A stretch of 64,000 bases of DNA from a virus, in the IMG/VR virus record IMGVR_UViG_3300008114_000040, positions 25,568 to 89,567 of that record. One strand, 5' to 3'. This document shows positions 18,746 through 27,200 of this stretch, one piece after another. Made by a program: the position numbers and the translations under genes. The notes beneath the pieces are model-generated. The model searched no databases and had not been told where the DNA came from. It was given only the letters and a program-made list of their open reading frames with translations. The stretch's first letter is position 1. Every line of letters begins with the position of its first letter.

Positions 18746-20819
18746 TGATTATTTCATTAAGGGGGTTTGACAATACTGGTTTGTTTTTTGAAATATAATC
18801 TGAGAAGAACTCAGAAAAAATAGCTTCCATTACCGGGACACAAATTGAGTTTCCGGCCAAAGATACGTGGGCGGTGTTTGATAACGATGTTGATAGTAAC
18901 AAATCAATGTCTTCTTCTTTAACACCCATAAACCGATAACCTTCCCTTGCGGTGATTGTTCTTACACGACCGTCTTCTGTCATAATTTGGGGTGAACCAC
19001 TTGTCGTTAAAGTTGGGGAACATCCGTCAACCGAATAAATCCTTCTGGCTTGATCATAACTTATGTCATCCCTTCTTGCGATTAATCTACAAATGGTATC
19101 TTTTTTTGGTTGATGAGGTGTGTAATTACAATCAACAATTAAGTCGGGATTAAAATTTTCATCAATAAATGAACGCATCGGAACTCTCGGTTTTTTGTGA
19201 TTGTTTACATTTTCCATTTTTTGTTTGACCTCGTCTGAGTCTCCGTGTAATACTGAAATCATAAAAACACGTTCTCTATTTTGGGGACAACCAAAATCAG
19301 CTCCGTTTAAAAGTTTCCAATAAGATGTGTAACCTAGACCTCGTAAGTAATAGATGTGTTTTTGAAAGTTATCAATGTGATTTTTGGAAACAAGGTTTTT
19401 GACATTTTCCATAAGTAGATACTTCGGTCTGTTAGTTGAAAGGATTCTCTCAACATCAAACAATAATCCACTTCTTGTCCCTTCTTTTATCCCTTGTTGA
19501 TTTCCAGAAATTGAAATATCTTGACAATTATGGGCAATACAACCATTAGCGGTAAAAGAGTGATCCTCTTCAACTTCAATATCATAAACAAAATCACTAG
19601 TCAATGTATTTTCAACATCTATCACTTTAGACCAAACATATCCGTTATCATAAAATATTTTATTTCTTTTTATTTCCCCTATTTTGAATCTTATTTCGTA
19701 TGATGGTCTTTGATTAACGACTCTATTTTCAATGATACAAGTTGGGGGTCTTTCTGATCTATAAATGGAATATGGTACCCGATACACTTTACTAACGCAT
19801 TGTGCAATACCATAAATTAACTCCCTACTAGTACTTGAAATACTATTAGTATTGTCTTTTTTAACGTTCCCATCAGCAGAAAAATATCCCTCAATAAAAG
19901 ACTCCAATAAATTCGTAGGTAAATCTAAAACAGTATTATTTAGATGTTTACCGTGTGCGTATTTTCCAAACTGAGACACAAATAAACCTATTTCTTTTTT
20001 TGGTAAATGTATCTTATATGTTGACCCATCTCTAACAACTGTTGCGTTAAATTGTAATTTTTCTAATCTTTCACTAATTTCTTTAAGTTCTTTGTCATTT
20101 CTGTTTGTACAACAAATTATTATACCTCCTTGGTGTCTTAACCAACCATCACCAATGTATCTTCCAATTACCCACCAAAAATCTTTATTATCCATATAAC
20201 TAGATAATTCATTTTTGTGTCTTGTTTTTCTACCATCTTTCCACTTAAAACTAATACCATCCCATTTAGGAATAATACTATTTTGATTAATAGCAACCCC
20301 AAGATAGTCATTACTTGTTAAATCTTTACACTCTTTCCAGTGTGGTTCTGTTATATTATTTTTATCACCGTCTATCTTAGTTCTAACATAAAATCTATGA
20401 TTTTCAGTTGTTTTTAACTCATTAAATATAGGTGATTTTATTTTCCATATTTCTTTTTTTCCTTGTTCAAATTTATTTGTAACTTTTTTGTATGTGTTAG
20501 TATGTGTTAAAACTAAATCATTAATTTCAACATCTATAATATTTTTGTGTCCAGTACTAGTTAAAACAAGTGTATCCTTAGTAAAACATGGGAAGGAGTA
20601 TGTTAATAAATCACATTCTGGGAATTTTGTTTCATCAATTTTTTTAATATCACCCAAATTACCATTTGTCGTTTTATGTAAAACGTCATAACATTCATTG
20701 GCTGGTCTGAAATTATCACAATTAGAAACAACTTCATAATTAACACCTAAATATTTAAGTGCTAGCTCCTGTGTTCCGTAACCGGAAAATAATGATATTA
20801 CTTTTAACTTTTTGTCCAT
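18738..20819 (-). CDS. DNA (cytosine-5-)-methyltransferase interrupted by an intein
   Basis: 693-aa precursor; removal of the 354-aa intein leaves 339 aa, typical for C5 methyltransferases. Motif I is VISLFSGYGTQELAL (SAM binding). Motif IV is TYSFP followed, after the intein, by CQDISISGNQQG; its Cys is the catalytic nucleophile. Motif VI is LLMENVKNLV, motif VIII is NRERVFMISVL, and the C-terminal motifs near SLAGNSICVPVMEAIFSEF include the IX/X region. It probably modifies phage or host DNA, for example to evade restriction; the target cannot be read from sequence. It is encoded in the replication operon, overlapping the 5' nuclease by 8 nt. Confidence 0.93.
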   Translation of the reverse strand: MDKKLKVISLFSGYGTQELALKYLGVNYEVVSNCDNFRPANECYDVLHKTTNGNLGDIKKIDETKFPECDLLTYSFPCFTKDTLVLTSTGHKNIIDVEINDLVLTHTNTYKKVTNKFEQGKKEIWKIKSPIFNELKTTENHRFYVRTKIDGDKNNITEPHWKECKDLTSNDYLGVAINQNSIIPKWDGISFKWKDGRKTRHKNELSSYMDNKDFWWVIGRYIGDGWLRHQGGIIICCTNRNDKELKEISERLEKLQFNATVVRDGSTYKIHLPKKEIGLFVSQFGKYAHGKHLNNTVLDLPTNLLESFIEGYFSADGNVKKDNTNSISSTSRELIYGIAQCVSKVYRVPYSIYRSERPPTCIIENRVVNQRPSYEIRFKIGEIKRNKIFYDNGYVWSKVIDVENTLTSDFVYDIEVEEDHSFTANGCIAHNCQDISISGNQQGIKEGTRSGLLFDVERILSTNRPKYLLMENVKNLVSKNHIDNFQKHIYYLRGLGYTSYWKLLNGADFGCPQNRERVFMISVLHGDSDEVKQKMENVNNHKKPRVPMRSFIDENFNPDLIVDCNYTPHQPKKDTICRLIARRDDISYDQARRIYSVDGCSPTLTTSGSPQIMTEDGRVRTITAREGYRFMGVKEEDIDLLLSTSLSNTAHVSLAGNSICVPVMEAIFSEFFSDYISKNKPVLSNPLNEIIND
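19527..20588 (-). mobile_element. Intein with LAGLIDADG endonuclease at the catalytic Cys of the methyltransferase
   Basis: 354-aa intein, residues 78-431. It starts CFTKDTLVLTSTGHK (nucleophile Cys1). Block B is TTENHRFYV (Thr138, His141), block F is FVYDIEVEEDHSFTANG, and the end is CIAHN with penultimate His430 and Asn431. The +1 extein residue is Cys432, which is also the methyltransferase catalytic Cys. This is a standard class 1 arrangement, unlike the helicase intein. Dodecapeptide motifs VIGRYIGDGWL (217-227) and SFIEGYFSADGNV (307-319) indicate a DOD homing endonuclease. Confidence 0.92.
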
Positions 20820-20862
20820 TTGTTTTTTTTTATAATAAAAATATAGTATTTTTTTGTATCAA

Positions 20863-21021
20863 TCAATTTTCGTTTCCATTTTTAATATATTCCTTCAATA
20901 GTTTATTAACTAGGGAAGAAAGATTAATGGATTTGTCTTTAAAATGTTGTGGAATATACGGTTCAACCGTGACACCAATTTTAACTTTTTTTTCCTCGTC
21001 TTTAATTTTTTTTCTTCCCAT
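20863..21021 (-). CDS. Small ribbon-helix-helix-like protein (52 aa)
   Basis: A 53-codon frame runs from the ATG at 21019-21021 to the TGA at 20863-20865. The basic N-terminus (MGRKKIKDEEKKVKIGVTVE) is followed by an amphipathic helix (LSSLVNKLLKEYIKNG). A beta strand of the KVKIGVTVE type followed by two short helices is the layout of CopG/Arc-like DNA-binding proteins. It sits between uvsX and the methyltransferase gene, with a TATTTAT box 6 nt upstream, supporting it as a real gene. It could be a transcriptional regulator of the replication genes. Function is inferred from fold pattern only. Confidence 0.65.
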   Translation of the reverse strand: MGRKKIKDEEKKVKIGVTVEPYIPQHFKDKSINLSSLVNKLLKEYIKNGNEN

Positions 21022-21027
21022 ATATTA

Positions 21028-21034
21028 ATAAATA
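21028..21034 (-). promoter_or_regulatory. TATTTAT start-site box, 6 nt upstream of the 52-aa gene
   Basis: The coding strand reads GATATTTATTAATATATGG. It lies in the gap after the uvsX stop. Confidence 0.45.
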
Positions 21035-21073
21035 TCAGTAAAATAATAAAAATATAGAATTTATAGAATTTTT

Positions 21074-22057
21074 TTATTCAAAATCATCATTTTTTGACTC
21101 TTCTAAAGTGAATTCATTTCCACCCATTTTATTTGCCCAATAATCTGAATAGTCTTTTTTATACTTATCAAGAGCTTCTTTTGTATCACCAATAAACCCA
21201 TTATGAACAGCAATTATTTTAGAATCCTTAAAACCTAAACCATTAACGTGGTTTTTCAATATAGATATTTTAGTTCGTATTGCAAATGAAATTTTTCTAC
21301 CATTTTTTGTTGCGTCAATATGTGAAACCCCTGCTTTTTTTTGATTACCAAATAAAAACACCAAGGAACTTGCTAACCAAACGGCAGTACCTCCTTTTGC
21401 TTGGATTTCAGGCTGACCAAAAGGATTATCAGGGAGTAATACCCATGGTTGGTTCAAAATAACTAAAGTATTATAATAAGGGTAATCCTCTTTTTTAGAT
21501 TTTGTAATTCTAGAATGTATACCCATTCCGATCTTATCAGCTAATACCTTCGCATTAAACATTCCACCACCCTTACCATCGTATGTCATCTGACATGGGA
21601 TACTACCAATGCTATCCCATAAAAATAACAAATTATACGGTATATCACCTTTCTCCTGTGCATCTAAAACATCATTTATAAAATCCGTAGCTTGTTCAAT
21701 AACATCAAAAGAATCGTTAAAAATAAACATACCTTCCCATTCCCCATCTTCGTTTTTTTTAGCGTCTAATCCTAACTCAACGGCATGATCCCAAGACCAT
21801 TTTTTTTCGGTGATTATAAACACCGGTAAATGTCCCTTACGTTGGGCATCGGTTGCTGCCAAAATCATTGCAGTGGTCTTTCCAGCATTACTGTGCCCTA
21901 AAAACATTGAAATTCCCCCCATTACAGGTCCAGGTAATCCACACGCATCCATAAAGGCTTCTCCACAATTATAAAACTGGGTTTCCTTGTATTTTGTTTT
22001 TGTGGAAAATTTATTTTTTATATCATTAAAATTGATTTCCTTCTTCTTGATTGCCAT
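21074..22057 (-). CDS. uvsX: RecA-like recombinase, T4 UvsX-like
   Basis: 327 aa, shorter than T4 UvsX (391 aa). It catalyses strand exchange for recombination-dependent replication and repair. The P-loop is GHSNAGKTT (54-62), the Walker B-like strand is YNLLFLWDSIGSIP, and LVILNQPWVLLP plus AKGGTAVWLASSLVFLF lie in the loop 2/polymerisation region. The C-terminus is acidic (LEESKNDDFE), as in RecA/UvsX. The start lies 32 nt inside the upstream 104-aa gene, so the two are probably translationally coupled. It is encoded downstream of gp32, its functional partner in T4. Confidence 0.9.
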   Translation of the reverse strand: MAIKKKEINFNDIKNKFSTKTKYKETQFYNCGEAFMDACGLPGPVMGGISMFLGHSNAGKTTAMILAATDAQRKGHLPVFIITEKKWSWDHAVELGLDAKKNEDGEWEGMFIFNDSFDVIEQATDFINDVLDAQEKGDIPYNLLFLWDSIGSIPCQMTYDGKGGGMFNAKVLADKIGMGIHSRITKSKKEDYPYYNTLVILNQPWVLLPDNPFGQPEIQAKGGTAVWLASSLVFLFGNQKKAGVSHIDATKNGRKISFAIRTKISILKNHVNGLGFKDSKIIAVHNGFIGDTKEALDKYKKDYSDYWANKMGGNEFTLEESKNDDFE

Positions 22058-22340
22058 CTTGTTTTGTTTGTTCGTTTAATATTTTTAACATATCTTCGGT
22101 GATTTCAAATTTCTCGTCCTTTTTGATGTTATACCTATAGACCGTTTCCAACATTTCAAGTTTGTCCTTTGCGTTTGTCATCTTCTCAACAAACCTATCC
22201 ATTTCCTCCAAATGTTGTGGGTGTTCACCAATCCCAACTGAGTTATTGAAGTAAACCAATAATGTGGCTTCAGCTTCAGCCATTTCTGACCTATATTTCA
22301 AGGTCAGAGCTTCGTACATCTTTTGTGCTATCTTATTCAT
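22026..22340 (-). CDS. Hypothetical helical protein between gp32 and uvsX
   Basis: 104-aa, mostly helical protein beginning MNKIAQKMYEALTLKYRSEM, with a central GIGEHPQHLEEMDRFVEKM segment and a polar tail. It is 12 nt from gp32 and overlaps uvsX by 32 nt. Its size and place between single-strand binding protein and recombinase resemble what a recombination mediator such as UvsY might show. I see no clear UvsY sequence similarity, so this is only a suggestion. Confidence 0.7.
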   Translation of the reverse strand: MNKIAQKMYEALTLKYRSEMAEAEATLLVYFNNSVGIGEHPQHLEEMDRFVEKMTNAKDKLEMLETVYRYNIKKDEKFEITEDMLKILNEQTKQDGNQEEGNQF

Positions 22341-22352
22341 GGCTAACTATTT

Positions 22353-23204
22353 TTAGAAAGGTAAGTCCTCAGAGGGTTCATCATTTGCTTGTGGGTCAAC
22401 AACCACCACTTCTTCTTCTTTTTGTGCACCACCCAATGAGATTTCGGCTTCTTCACCATAAACATATTTTTTAAGTTCAGAGTTCCAAATTGGCGTTTCA
22501 CCAACCGCTACCGCTTCCAAATATTCAACTGGTTTTTTGGAGTATACATCATTCCAAGTTAACTCATCTTGTAACCAACCTTCTTTGATTTCTTTATCTT
22601 CGTGAAGTGGTGATGGGTCATCGTACATAATTGTTTGAATAACCGTGTACTCTTTTCCTTGTGGTGTTTTTGCTTTGATTAATTCAATGATGAGGTCTCT
22701 ACCTTTTTCTGAATCGGTTACGTCACCTTTGGCTTTCCAAATTGGAAGGATTTTGTCAAGTACACCTTCTTGTTTGTAATTGTGTTTGAATCTCCAAAAT
22801 TTAACGCCATCTTGTTCATTGTCTCTGTCAATAACTTTAACAATGTAAAATAAACGTGCTCTGTATTGTGATGCCAAATCTTTATCCTCTTTTTTTCCGG
22901 TTTGAATAAGTTCATTGTAAACTTCCGTTAAAGGCGATCTTTCGTTGTCATTTTTGTCTGGGTCATACAACTTAACCCATTGCCCATTAACTTGAATCTC
23001 GTGATACCAAACCTCAACGAATGGCGATGAACCATCTTTTGTTGGTAAAATTCTAATTCTTTTTTGGGCTGATTTTTCATTCTTCTGAAGGATTGCTGAA
23101 AAATACTTTTTCATTCTGTCCTCTTGTGAAATGTTTTGTCTTTGTGAACTCGGTTGTGAGTTCTTTTCGTACTGTGCCAGTACCGCATCAATTGAGTTTG
23201 CCAT
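22353..23204 (-). CDS. 32: Single-stranded DNA-binding protein, T4 gp32-like
   Basis: 283 aa (T4 gp32 is 301 aa). It coats ssDNA at the fork and organises UvsX, helicase loader and polymerase. The N-terminal basic segment is followed by an OB-fold-like core containing KRIRILPTKDGSSPFVEVWY and ARLFYIVKVIDRDNEQDGVKFW. The C-terminus is acidic and ends EPSEDLPF, resembling the interaction tip of bacterial SSB (DDDIPF type). The protein contains no cysteine, so the Cys-rich zinc site of T4 gp32 is missing. It has its own start region after a strong terminator and leads the recombination/replication operon. Confidence 0.85.
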   Translation of the reverse strand: MANSIDAVLAQYEKNSQPSSQRQNISQEDRMKKYFSAILQKNEKSAQKRIRILPTKDGSSPFVEVWYHEIQVNGQWVKLYDPDKNDNERSPLTEVYNELIQTGKKEDKDLASQYRARLFYIVKVIDRDNEQDGVKFWRFKHNYKQEGVLDKILPIWKAKGDVTDSEKGRDLIIELIKAKTPQGKEYTVIQTIMYDDPSPLHEDKEIKEGWLQDELTWNDVYSKKPVEYLEAVAVGETPIWNSELKKYVYGEEAEISLGGAQKEEEVVVVDPQANDEPSEDLPF

Positions 23205-23273
23205 AGATTTTTGTTTTAAATTTTTATCTCTTTTATCTATAACAAGTATAAGTGATTTTTTGGTATTGTCAAA

Positions 23274-23302
23274 TGAAAAAGGGAACCTTGTGAGTTCCCT
23301 TT
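23274..23302 (-). terminator. Rho-independent terminator upstream of gp32
   Basis: A 9-bp stem, AAAGGGAAC and GTTCCCTTT around a 7-nt loop, is followed on the minus strand by further T residues. It ends the 23320-23967 transcript and isolates gp32, which probably has its own promoter in 23205-23273. Confidence 0.85.
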
Positions 23303-23319
23303 CTTTAATTATTCTTTAA

Positions 23320-23967
23320 TTATTCTTCTTCAGTCTCGTCGTAAATATTAAAGGTTTTTTTAACTTCATTTGGTGAAAAATTCTCAACCTCATCAGATGT
23401 TAAAACATATTCATTCTTTCCTGACTTTTCCATTTCAACTTGTTTGTCGTCAAAAAAATCTGTTAATTTTTGATTGTATGGATACGAATCAAGAGATCTC
23501 AACATTAATTTTTCTTCTGGCGTTTTGTCTCTGTATTTATCAAACTTTGACTCAAGGTTTTGAATTCTGTTTAATATTTCATCCATTCCTTCCAGTTTTG
23601 ATTGTAAATCGTCTAACCTTCTGAACATACTATCCATAAACGCCTCTTGTTTATCTTTAATATCCATTTGGGTTGTAACCAAATCTGTAATATCAATTTC
23701 TTCTTCACCGCCTTCTGGTGTTGTTTCCTCGGCTCCGATTTCTTCAACATCCGGATCTGTTGCCACATCAACTGGCTCTGGAACTTCAGTTCCCGTTGGT
23801 GGTGTTTCTCCTGGTGTTGGTGGTGGTGTGTCGGTTGCTGGTGGTGTATCCGCTAAACCAGGTTCTGGTACTGGTGGTAAAGCCGGTGGTTCTTGTTCAT
23901 TTAATACATATGTATTAATCTGATTGAACCTTTTTAATTCCTCCAATATTTTTCTATCTAAACTCAT
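23320..23967 (-). CDS. Hypothetical acidic protein with Pro/Thr-rich linker and coiled coil
   Basis: 215 aa. The N-terminal helix (MSLDRKILEELKRFNQINTY, then VLNEQ) is followed by a low-complexity Pro/Thr/Glu region (about residues 26-75), an acidic stretch, and a coiled-coil-like helix (MFRRLDDLQSKLEGMDEILN). The C-terminus is acidic. There is no enzyme motif. The short N-terminal helix ends in LNE, which fits the T4 prohead-protease cleavage pattern (hydrophobic-x-Glu), so packaging into the head is conceivable but unproven. It is terminated by the hairpin at 23274-23302. Confidence 0.7.
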   Translation of the reverse strand: MSLDRKILEELKRFNQINTYVLNEQEPPALPPVPEPGLADTPPATDTPPPTPGETPPTGTEVPEPVDVATDPDVEEIGAEETTPEGGEEEIDITDLVTTQMDIKDKQEAFMDSMFRRLDDLQSKLEGMDEILNRIQNLESKFDKYRDKTPEEKLMLRSLDSYPYNQKLTDFFDDKQVEMEKSGKNEYVLTSDEVENFSPNEVKKTFNIYDETEEE

Positions 23968-23979
23968 TTTTAATTTTTA

Positions 23980-24207
23980 TTAACCGTTTAATAGTGTTTT
24001 AACACCAGCTGGAGTCTCAACTCTTAATGTTCTGTTTGTTTGCATTGTGTTGTCCACTCTTTCAATCAAACCATCTTTCATTCTAATTACATAACAATCA
24101 CCGGTATCCAAGTCACATACTTGTTTGTGATTGTCGTCTATTTGTTTTTCAGATACTCTTGTATCCTTTCTCAAATAATTATCCAATAACATTTTAATAT
24201 TACTCAT
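23980..24207 (-). CDS. Small hypothetical protein (75 aa)
   Basis: Starts MSNIKMLLDNYLRKDTRVSE and contains QVCDLDTGDCYVIRMKDGLI, with two Cys residues seven apart. No family recognised. It lies 12 nt before the 215-aa gene and has a TATTTAT box 14 nt upstream, which supports the start. The gap to the 2180-aa gene is 26 nt. Confidence 0.65.
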   Translation of the reverse strand: MSNIKMLLDNYLRKDTRVSEKQIDDNHKQVCDLDTGDCYVIRMKDGLIERVDNTMQTNRTLRVETPAGVKTLLNG

Positions 24208-24221
24208 AACGTTTTTTCTAT

Positions 24222-24228
24222 ATAAATA
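24222..24228 (-). promoter_or_regulatory. TATTTAT start-site box, 14 nt upstream of the 75-aa gene
   Basis: The coding strand reads GATATATTTATATAGAAAAA, directly after the stop of the 2180-aa gene. Confidence 0.45.
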
Positions 24229-24233
24229 TATCG

Positions 24234-27200
24234 TTAATTGAAAAACTTCTTAAACGCGGTCTCGTATTTTTTCATATATGATAAATAAGCGTCATAAATG
24301 TTTTTATTTTGTGGTTTTATTTTTTCATCGTACCTTTGTTTGAACTCAATATACTGTTTAGGTAATGTTGTGTAAAAACCGGTACCTCCACCATCTTTTA
24401 TATACCACGTCTGATCCCAGAACAACGTAAATACTGTATATGCTTGAGCATATTTTTTGGCTTGTGTTAACTCAGTACTATTATTCACCCATGTATTAAT
24501 ATAATCAACGTATTGTTGTGTAACGCCAGCGTAGAAGTCTAAGGAATCTTGATAACTATTAAAATTAAAATACGGGTACGGTGTTGTAATAATAGTTGTA
24601 GTCGCACAAACCTTTCCAGTCACTAGTTGTAATATAGAGTCTGTATAATCATTAAATGCTCCACTACCATATAAATTGTAATTAAATGATGTTATGACAT
24701 TCTTATCAATTGAATTAAGTGGTTGTGTTTTAACAATACCATAGTATAACGGTTTTAAAACAGCATCTATTGATGAATTTGAAACTAATTCAAATAATTC
24801 ATTTTCAGTTATTTGTGTGGTTTTTAGGTCAACATATGGTAACGTATTGTATTTTTCAAGTTCAAATTTTTGACACTCTGGTTCACTACCTTTAATGGCT
24901 CCAGGAGTTTTTGGTGAAATAGTTTCAGATAAATTTGTTACTACTGGTGTTTCCGATGTTTTAAGGGTTTGTATTATCAAATCTTTATAATACTTAACAT
25001 AATTTTTTTCTACAGCTTCAAGTAAACTATTAGGTTTAGGTAAAGTATATAGTGGCATCCTAACCCCTTTAAATTGTGTATCAAATTTACCAGGACTAAT
25101 ACTATGATTGACTTCCATAATCCAATACGGACCATAAAATAATGGGACGTGTCTTAAATTAAAATACATCGTAGGTTGGATCATAGCATCACCCATACAA
25201 TCAATTGTACAGGTATATGATCTAGTTTTATAAATACTATATAATGATACCGTTTGTTGAGCCACTTTGTTACCAGAAGCAGATTCACCAAGTTGTGTTA
25301 TTAATTTGTTAGACTCTGCCGTATTTTTTTTCTCTGACATATCAAGTTGGACACTTTTGAATATACTTTGGTTTTGGGTTCCGTAATCAACTGAAAAACC
25401 AACAACTCTATTGACTTTGGAAAAATCGGTCTCAGGCCCATACGATGTACTTATAGGGTTGTCATATTTTCTCAAGTCAAACGCATCATCCCTAAATTTA
25501 ACGAACTTCGCTTCACTTGCGACATGTTCCGATGGTTTACCAACATATACACATAAAAACTTAGGTCGTGAGTCCATATAATCCACATCTAAATAGGTTC
25601 CGAACATTGAATTTGGTATTTCAACAGGTATCGGAGTATTTTGTCTCACCGCTTCTTGAATCCCATAAAAATTAACGTATGCTGGCATAGCAAAAAATAT
25701 GAAATTATTTTTTTCTAGTATTTTACTAACAAGGTCTAAGTAATTTTTATTTGGGTCTGTTAAAAAACTTTCTAAATCACTTACTGATATTGTAAACTGA
25801 TCACCAATATCCCTATTTGCTCTATCAAAAAATAAGAAATCTTCAAAAATCGTTTTGTTTTTAAAATCACTTCCGGCAATCCACTTATCGTTCATTGTCT
25901 TTAATGTCGTATAATATTCCAACTTAACAACGTTCCCAGATGTGGTACTATTAACCACATTTGTTTTAACCTTAACTTCTTCTAAATTTTTATTTAAAAA
26001 AGATATTATTTCATTTAACACATAACTATTAAAAGTATTTTGTTCAACAACAAAACTATTAATTAATTGAATAAATTTAATTTTGTTAAAGGTACTATCT
26101 TTTAATTTTTCTTTTGCATATAATCTTATAAGTGGGTATAATGTTTCAATACTTGAAACACTAAACTCTATGTCGTTGTCAATAAAAAATGAAGTTATTG
26201 CCGAACCATTATTTGTGTATTTTATCCCTGTTTGATCAAAATCACCTATGTATTTTTTAAGTGTTTTCCATTCTAAACCATTTGCAGCTTGACTCAATAA
26301 TAAAGCATTAGGACCTGTCAAAACACCGTCACCTGGTAAGGTTCCACTAATATATTTTGGTAATGGAGAAAAACTAATAGGTTTAAAATTTGGATTACTA
26401 CTAAAATAGTTAAAGGTTTTTCTATTGAAGTTTCCTGGATTTCCCATTTTCAAAACACAATCAAAATTTAAAAGTTCAACAACTTTAGCCATAAAATTTT
26501 TGGTTTGTGCTTCGGCTAATAATTTTCCATCCAAAATTTCTTGGTTTGTTAATGTGACTGAATTTTTTGGTAATAAATAAAGAGATTCTATTTGGTACAA
26601 TAATTTTTTCTGCCCAACATTTTTTACTTTACCCGGTGTATCTGTTGTTGCTTGTGTTTGTTCCCCAAACAAAACCATATCAGATATCACATCTTTTGGG
26701 TTACAAAAATTTAAAAACAACTTTTCAAACTCATCCAATATTTTTGGTTCAAACACCGCAAAAATTTCATCAATTTTTGAATAAGTGGATTGACTATCTT
26801 TAAGTTCAAACGGTGTTTGTGGTGTATTATCGGTATAAATAGTTTTTAAATATTCATTATAATTCGGTTTTTTTATCAAACTATTATCAAAATAACCAAA
26901 GTTTGAAACACCCCACAATGACCTTACCGACCCATTATACAGTGCATTATTATTAAATACTTCTTTTGTGATTTTATCCAAATCATTAAAACACTCGTAT
27001 TCCGCTTGGTTAATATTTAAACCACCCATACTAGGTACCAAAAGATAATTGTCAGTATCGCCATTTGGTGTTTTAAAAAATTGATAATAATTTTTAATTG
27101 TAAGTTGTCTTATTGGATCTGTTAAATCAAACCCAGGTAAAAAAGTTCTTGTGTAACTGTTTGAGACAACTAAACCATTTTCTACACTTTCATTCTGAAA

